Assembly (NCBI RefSeq): GCF_014222285.1
Contig: NZ_JACKZS010000005.1
Span: 31,944 to 95,943 of the forward strand
Origin: Nostoc sp. UCD121
GTDB taxonomy: Bacteria; Cyanobacteriota; Cyanobacteriia; Cyanobacteriales; Nostocaceae
Direction of reading: 5' to 3'
Length of the DNA: 64,000 bases
Shown here: piece after piece, positions 59,376 through 64,000 of the stretch
Position numbering within the stretch: position 1 is the first letter of the stretch
Layout: each line of letters begins with the position of its first letter
Made by a program: the position numbers and the translations under genes
Notes under the pieces: model-generated
The model's database searches: none
What the model was told of the DNA's origin: nothing
What the model saw: only the letters and a program-made list of their open reading frames with translations

Positions 59376-60002
59376 TTAACTCAAACTTTGACTCAAATTT
59401 TTTAATACGCTTAGAACCTGATACAGTTCACTTTTCCGTTTCAAAAGTGTAAATTCATCAGACAACGCATACTTTGGTATATTTTGTTTAGTCAGTTTTA
59501 TAAAAATGAAATGACTACCATTTGTTACTAATCCAAAAGTAGGTTTGTCTTGATTAGGATTAGCCAACATATAAACAAGTGCTTGAGGTACGGCTTCTAA
59601 AAGAGAAAAGCTAGACCTTTTAGATTCAATTACTAACAACCAGAATTGTTCTTGAATAACTAAAACATCAATTCTACCTCTAATGATTTCTCCTTCATCT
59701 TCCGCAGAAATTCCTATTGATTCCTCGCCTCTCATATAAAAAGGCTCATCATAAAATCCAGCTAAATTGAGTAAAGGAGATAAAACTACTAATTTCACCG
59801 TTTCTTCTGACAAAGGAGGACGCTTGACTAAGCGGAGAAAATGAAGTTTTATTCTGTCTAAATCTTGCTTTTCTAAATCTGTAATTTCCGGTAAATTTTC
59901 AAACCATTCCGTGAAGAATACCTCATCTTCGACTAGCTGTAAACTAAATTTCTCCTCCAAATAGGCAAGCCCGACATTTTGTGCTTGGATAAATTGAACC
60001 AT
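59376..60002 (-). CDS. PD-(D/E)XK nuclease-like protein (type I R-subunit N-terminal fold)
   Basis: 208 residues. The core GRIDVLVIQEQFWLLVIESKR (about 108-128) supplies the D...E-x-K active site of the HsdR N-terminal nuclease fold. The family includes many stand-alone cyanobacterial proteins. No modification subunit, no motor domain and no partner are seen, so a restriction role is unsupported. It is 5 bases from iscS/nifS-like start, likely co-transcribed. Confidence 0.75.
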   Translation of the reverse strand: MVQFIQAQNVGLAYLEEKFSLQLVEDEVFFTEWFENLPEITDLEKQDLDRIKLHFLRLVKRPPLSEETVKLVVLSPLLNLAGFYDEPFYMRGEESIGISAEDEGEIIRGRIDVLVIQEQFWLLVIESKRSSFSLLEAVPQALVYMLANPNQDKPTFGLVTNGSHFIFIKLTKQNIPKYALSDEFTLLKRKSELYQVLSVLKNLSQSLS

Positions 60003-60203
60003 AATTTATGCAACTCTATATACTATCTAACTAAACAAAACCTAGTCCTGTTGGGCATAACGTTAACAATTCTTGTTCTGAGTAGACTCTTTGACTTGAA
60101 TCATAGACAACACAAGACCATTTTTTGGCAAACTTACACGCAAATAGCCATAGTTGCTCACTTATTGAAGTTTTGCTAACATTTGTATGACTCACTGAGA
60201 ACT

Positions 60204-60683
60204 TTACCTGGCTGCTAATTCCTGTAATTTAGTTAAAACTGCCTGAGCATGACCTTTAGCTTTTACGTTCGGCCAAGCATAGGCAATAATTTTATCAGGT
60301 GAAATGAGAAAAGTTGACCGAGCAACACCCATATATTCTTTGCCCATAAATTTTTTTAAGCGCCAAGCGCCGTAGGCTTCTGTCAAAATATGTTCTGGAT
60401 CACTCAAGAGGGTGATTGACAAGTTATGTTTGCTGATAAATTTACAATGGGATTTACCCAAATCGGGACTCACGCCTAAGATTTTCGCTCCCAGTTCGCC
60501 GAAGTCTTGATATAACTCGGTGAAATCTTTCGCTTCGGTGGTACAACCGGGTGTGTCATCTTTAGGGTAGAAGTAGAGGATAACCCACTGACTGCTGAGG
60601 TCGTCAAGAGTGACTGAATTGCCATTTTGGTCAGGTGTGGAAAAATCTGGCGCTGGTTGTCCGATTTGGGGAATGTTGGTCAT
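60204..60683 (-). CDS. Peroxiredoxin (Bcp/PrxQ family)
   Basis: Thiol peroxidase, 159 residues from ATG 60683; a longer frame to 60755 is less likely. The peroxidatic Cys is in DDTPGCTTEAKDF. In typical PrxQ a resolving Cys lies five residues later (CTxEAC); here that position is Lys, so it would act as a 1-Cys enzyme or use the Cys in KSHCKF. Starts MTNIPQIGQPAPDFSTPDQNG. Single gene. Confidence 0.9.
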   Translation of the reverse strand: MTNIPQIGQPAPDFSTPDQNGNSVTLDDLSSQWVILYFYPKDDTPGCTTEAKDFTELYQDFGELGAKILGVSPDLGKSHCKFISKHNLSITLLSDPEHILTEAYGAWRLKKFMGKEYMGVARSTFLISPDKIIAYAWPNVKAKGHAQAVLTKLQELAAR

Positions 60684-60834
60684 GATGGGTGTGAGAGATT
60701 GCGTAGGCGTAGCTAGTCGTAGACATCGCTTTAGAATTGTACATATATTGAGCAAGTAATCTGATTTACTCGTGTGATGAATTTATCGGCAGTGTTCAGA
60801 TTGTCGTCAATAGAGCTGTGTTCTTAGTTTGAAG

Positions 60835-62896
60835 CTATTGTATTCGCCACACTTTGATTGTAGAGTCCCGACTACCGCTAACTAGGGTTTGTCCGTCTGG
60901 GCTAAATACCAAAGATGTAACAGCATCTGAATGCCCAGTGAGAGTATAAATTTCTTCACCAGTGCTTAAATTCCAAAGTTTAATTTTTTCGTCACTACTC
61001 CCACTAACTAAAGCCTGCCCATCTGGACTTATTGCCACAGAATTGACAGCATCTAAATGCCCAGTAAGAGTAAAATTTTCTTCTTTTGAGTTCATATTCC
61101 ATATCTTAATAGTTCTGTCATTGCTGCCGCTAACCACAGTATTTCCATCTGGACTGATTGCTACAGAATTTACAGCATGTAAGTGCCCAGTGAGAGTACA
61201 AATTGACCATATCTTGATACTTTTGTTTTCACTACCGCTAACAAGGGTTTTACCATCTGGACTAATTGCTATAGTAAATACTGGACCTGAATGTATGTTA
61301 AGAGTGCGAACTAACTCGTTATTATTTAGATTCCATACCTTAATATCACTACTGCTGCTGAACAAGGTTTGACCATCTGGACTAATAACTAGAGCAAAAA
61401 CTTGGTATGAATTCTCAGCAAAAGTATGAATTTCTTCGCCTGTAGTTATATTCCATGCTTGTATTATACCTTTGCTACTACCACTAAATAAAGTATGCCC
61501 ATCTGGACTAATTACCAGACATTTAGCTATGTCCTGAACTAGAGTAATAGTAAAAATTTCATTTCCATTCTTAAGGTTCCACACTTTAATTGTCATGTCA
61601 TTACTGGCACTAATTAAAGTCTGTCCATCTGGGCTAATGGCTATTGAATTAATCCAGCCAGAGTGACCAGAGTACCAACTTCCAAGAGTGTATTCTAGAA
61701 AAATTCTTGGTTTATTGATTGTAGATATCTGGTTATACGACTTCGACTGATATAACTTGGGAGGACATAAAGTCTCAGAAATTTCTGCTAAATTTTGTAA
61801 AATTACCTGAGTATCGGCTGGGCGCTTATTAATTGGACGTGCCATCAGTTTATCTATCAAATCTGCTAGCGAGGCAGAAATTTTAGAGGCTTTTTGTCGC
61901 CAATCCTTTAACTCATCTGTGTATATATCATGGTTATATTGATCGCACAGGTCAAAAGGATGTATTCCTGTTATAAGATGGACAAAAGTACGACCCAAGG
62001 CAAAGAAATCTGACTGAGGAATGGCACTTCCAGTAGCTTGCTCTAAAGGTGAGTAACCATCACTAACTGCTCTCGTACCCTGTCCAGCCAATTTTTTTTG
62101 TTCGTATGTTTCACTATTTACCCTTGCAATACCAAAGTCGATTAACACCAATTGTCCATTCGGCTTAAGCATGATGTTATACCCATTTAATGTGAAGTTG
62201 CACATATCTTGATCCCCCTAAATCCCCCTTAAAAAGGGGGACTTGAAGAAATTCCCCCCTTTTTAAGAGGGGTTAGGGGGGATCAAAACACTGTTAGACA
62301 ACTTTATAAGACTTGTGTGTACACCGTAGCCTTAAAAAGGGGGGCTAGGGGGGATCGAATTCTATGCAGCTTCATGAAAAATTGGTATTAGACGGTTTAA
62401 TATCTCGATGAATCAACTGCTGTTTATGTACTTCATCCAATGTATTTACCAGTTGGATTAACCAATCAACTGCTAGCTTTTCACTAATGGGGCGACTGTC
62501 TCTTTTTTGTAGCCACTCATGCAAATTCTCTCCCTCAATTTTCTCCATTACTAAACAATGCATCGGCTGTTGAATATTTGTAGGAAAAAATGTGAAAGAT
62601 TCTTCCCCTTGTGGAATACCTGGATGATTAAGCTTACTTAAAACCTCAGCTTCTCGCTGAAATTGTTCTACAGCCTTAGCATCGTTTTTCTTCTCTTCCT
62701 TAAGAACTTTTAAAACTTTGGGTATACCACTGCGATCTCTAACTTCATAAATGTCGCCGTAGCCACCTTTATCACTCAGTAAACGAGTTACCCGATAGCG
62801 TCCTTCTAATAGCAATTCAGAGCCACAACTTTGACAGCGCAGTAGATTATCAGGGTTGTCAGTATTTTGGCAGTTAGGATTGATGCACAGGCTCAT
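60835..62896 (-). pseudogene. Ser/Thr protein kinase-WD40 gene split by a MITE
   Basis: The 5' part (62372-62896, 174 aa) has a zinc-ribbon start (C4, C9, C21, C24), the glycine loop SDKGGYGDIYEV and the catalytic HRDIKPSN (D165), then stops in inserted DNA. The 3' part (60835-62205) resumes IMLKPNGQLVLIDFG with the rest of the kinase, followed by seven WD40 repeats (SPDGxTLxSGSxDxxIKxW), a complete propeller. Removing 62180-62387 plus one TTA leaves HRDIKPSNIMLK and an unbroken frame of about 616 residues. The MITE supplies a new ATG (62203-62205) for the 3' part, so a truncated WD40 product could still be made. Confidence 0.9.
62180..62387. mobile_element. 208-bp MITE inside the kinase gene, TTA target duplication
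   Basis: Ends are inverted repeats of about 39 bases that align without gaps at 28 positions: TACCCATTTAATGTGAAGTT on the left and TACCAATTTTTCATGAAGCT on the right strand, both ending GATCCCCC. The core has further GATCCCCCTAAATCCCCC / GGGGGGATC palindromes. TTA flanks both sides (62177-62179 and 62388-62390). No transposase is encoded. Confidence 0.85.
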
Positions 62897-63131
62897 CGTT
62901 TCTAAAAGTGACAGATTTATCTAATATTTTAGCTTTACTTACTGATAGCCTGGATAAAAACAGTATCATATCGATGTCTGAGTTGGGCTATGCCTATGAA
63001 CTGATTCATCTTTGCTTACCATAAAAAAAGTTCTCTCATAAGGTTGAGAGCGATCGCTTATATTTATTCGTGATAATAATGACTTAACCTACAAGTATTT
63101 TTGTTTATCATTCTTACCCTTCAAAGTTCAC

Positions 63132-64000
63132 ATGGCTAAAGATATGCAACGCGAATTTACCAACCGCAATGAGTTGGTAGCCTACCTCCGCGAACAATTC
63201 CCAGATGCGGCACAACGCGATGACCACATCAGTAAAACAGTGGGAGGACGAAAAGCAGCACAAGAAGCGCTGCAAAAAATCGACCCAGTACGTTACGCGC
63301 AAACACGTAATTTTTTTGCAGGTGCAGTCACGCGACTTTCGCCTTATATCCGTTATGGCGTTTTGAGTTTGCGAGAAATTCGAGATTATGTCTTTGACCA
63401 GATACAGCAAAAAAACGATGCTACCAAACTAGTTAATGAGTTAGGTTGGCGCGACTATTGGCAACGGTTGTATGTGAAGTTAGGGGATGGAATCTGGAAA
63501 GACCAGGAAGAGTACAAAACTGGTTTCACTGTGGCTGAATATTTACCCGAATTGCCGCAAGATATCAGACAAGGAACCACAGGTAGGGTTTGCATCGACA
63601 GTTTTAGCCGTGATTTAAAAGAAACTGGCTATTTACATAACCACGCCCGAATGTGGCTAGCAGCTTACATTGTCCATTGGCGGCGTATTGGTTGGCAAGC
63701 AGGAGCCAAATGGTTTCTTGAACACCTTTTAGATGGTGATCCTGCTAGCAATAATATGTCATGGCAGTGGGTTGCCAGCACCTTTAGTCAGAAACCGTAT
63801 TTTTTCAATCGTGAGAACTTAGAACGCTACACTGAAGGCGTTTATTGCCAGAAATGTCCGCTTTACGGTCATTGTGATTTTGAAGGCAGCTATGAAGAAT
63901 TGGAACAGCGACTTTTTCCCAAAGGAGAATTTAGCAAACAAGCTAATAGCCAAAGTTGGCAGCGTGATAAAAAGGGGAAGGGGAGCAGGGGGAGTGGGGG
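63132..64000 (+). CDS. Photolyase-related FAD-binding protein (runs off right edge)
   Basis: At least 289 residues from ATG 63132; no stop before the window ends. It matches the FAD-binding C-terminal half of photolyase/cryptochrome: ELGWRDYWQRLY, DSFSRDLKETGYLHNHARMW, DGDPASNNMSWQWVASTF. The usual N-terminal antenna domain is absent. A Cys cluster YCQKCPLYGHCDFEG near residues 233-247 follows. Near the right edge the frame enters GGGGAAGGGGAGCAGGGGG repeat DNA (KKGKGSRGSGG), so the true C-terminus is uncertain. Confidence 0.85.
   Translation, partial: MAKDMQREFTNRNELVAYLREQFPDAAQRDDHISKTVGGRKAAQEALQKIDPVRYAQTRNFFAGAVTRLSPYIRYGVLSLREIRDYVFDQIQQKNDATKLVNELGWRDYWQRLYVKLGDGIWKDQEEYKTGFTVAEYLPELPQDIRQGTTGRVCIDSFSRDLKETGYLHNHARMWLAAYIVHWRRIGWQAGAKWFLEHLLDGDPASNNMSWQWVASTFSQKPYFFNRENLERYTEGVYCQKCPLYGHCDFEGSYEELEQRLFPKGEFSKQANSQSWQRDKKGKGSRGSG

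Overview
The window looks like chromosomal DNA of a heterocyst-type filamentous cyanobacterium of the Nostoc/Anabaena group. The evidence is the very frequent GCGATCGC (HIP1) octamers, the phylloquinone genes, a groESL operon with a CIRCE operator, a free-standing Mo-nitrogenase C-terminal-domain protein, caspase-like and WD40-kinase proteins, and many short repeats and MITE-like palindromes typical of Nostoc intergenic DNA. The genus is inferred from these features and was not tested by a search.

Layout. 1-5.5 kb: 5' part of trigger factor (minus), then asd, dapA and ribonuclease J (plus), ending in strong hairpins and a 112-bp MITE with a 10-bp target duplication. 6-16 kb: Mo-nitrogenase-like small protein, a pseudo-caspase, ribosomal protein L32, a sulfite-oxidase-like molybdoenzyme, an aldehyde dehydrogenase, two response-regulator genes, a NIL-domain protein and a thioredoxin-like ferredoxin. 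16-19 kb: CIRCE-groES-groEL, then a frameshifted Rpn-type nuclease gene. 19-23 kb: urease operon ureD-ureA-ureB-DUF1349-ureC (minus). 23-32 kb: TPR protein, rsmE, ferredoxin-sulfite reductase with a ribbon-helix-helix-like tail, a secreted protein, an ADP-ribosylglycohydrolase, and an HTH/membrane-protein pair. 32-38.6 kb: four tRNA genes with accessory DNA between them: a frameshifted homing-endonuclease-like gene, two orphan small ORFs, nadA, a metallophosphoesterase, and a toxin-antitoxin pair whose PIN toxin carries a nonsense codon. 38.7-45.1 kb: phylloquinone (vitamin K1) genes: DHNA-CoA thioesterase, menE, menC, menA and menF, plus a methyltransferase. 45.2-57 kb: proA, a hybrid histidine kinase, an aldehyde-dehydrogenase remnant, an ionotropic-glutamate-receptor-like channel, an MFS exporter, a Tat-exported vanadium-haloperoxidase-like protein and a cyanophycinase-family protein. 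57-64 kb: aldo/keto reductase, cysteine desulfurase, a PD-(D/E)XK protein, a peroxiredoxin, a Ser/Thr kinase-WD40 gene split by a 208-bp MITE, and a photolyase-related FAD protein running off the right edge.

How the genes work together. asd and dapA are consecutive steps from aspartate toward lysine and diaminopimelate. The men genes on both strands supply the photosystem I quinone. The urease genes form one minus-strand operon, and groES-groEL form a heat-shock operon under HrcA/CIRCE. Most other genes look singly transcribed.

The most notable signals are genome-repeat invasions of genes. One MITE cleanly splits the kinase-WD40 gene, and its removal restores the frame exactly. In menE, menC, rsmE, the thioesterase tail and the FAD protein, short dispersed repeats have been absorbed in frame as extra peptide. 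Also notable are a haloperoxidase-like protein that keeps the vanadate-site residues but lacks the catalytic histidine, a prokaryotic glutamate-receptor channel without a K+ filter motif, and a sulfite reductase with a DNA-binding-like tail.
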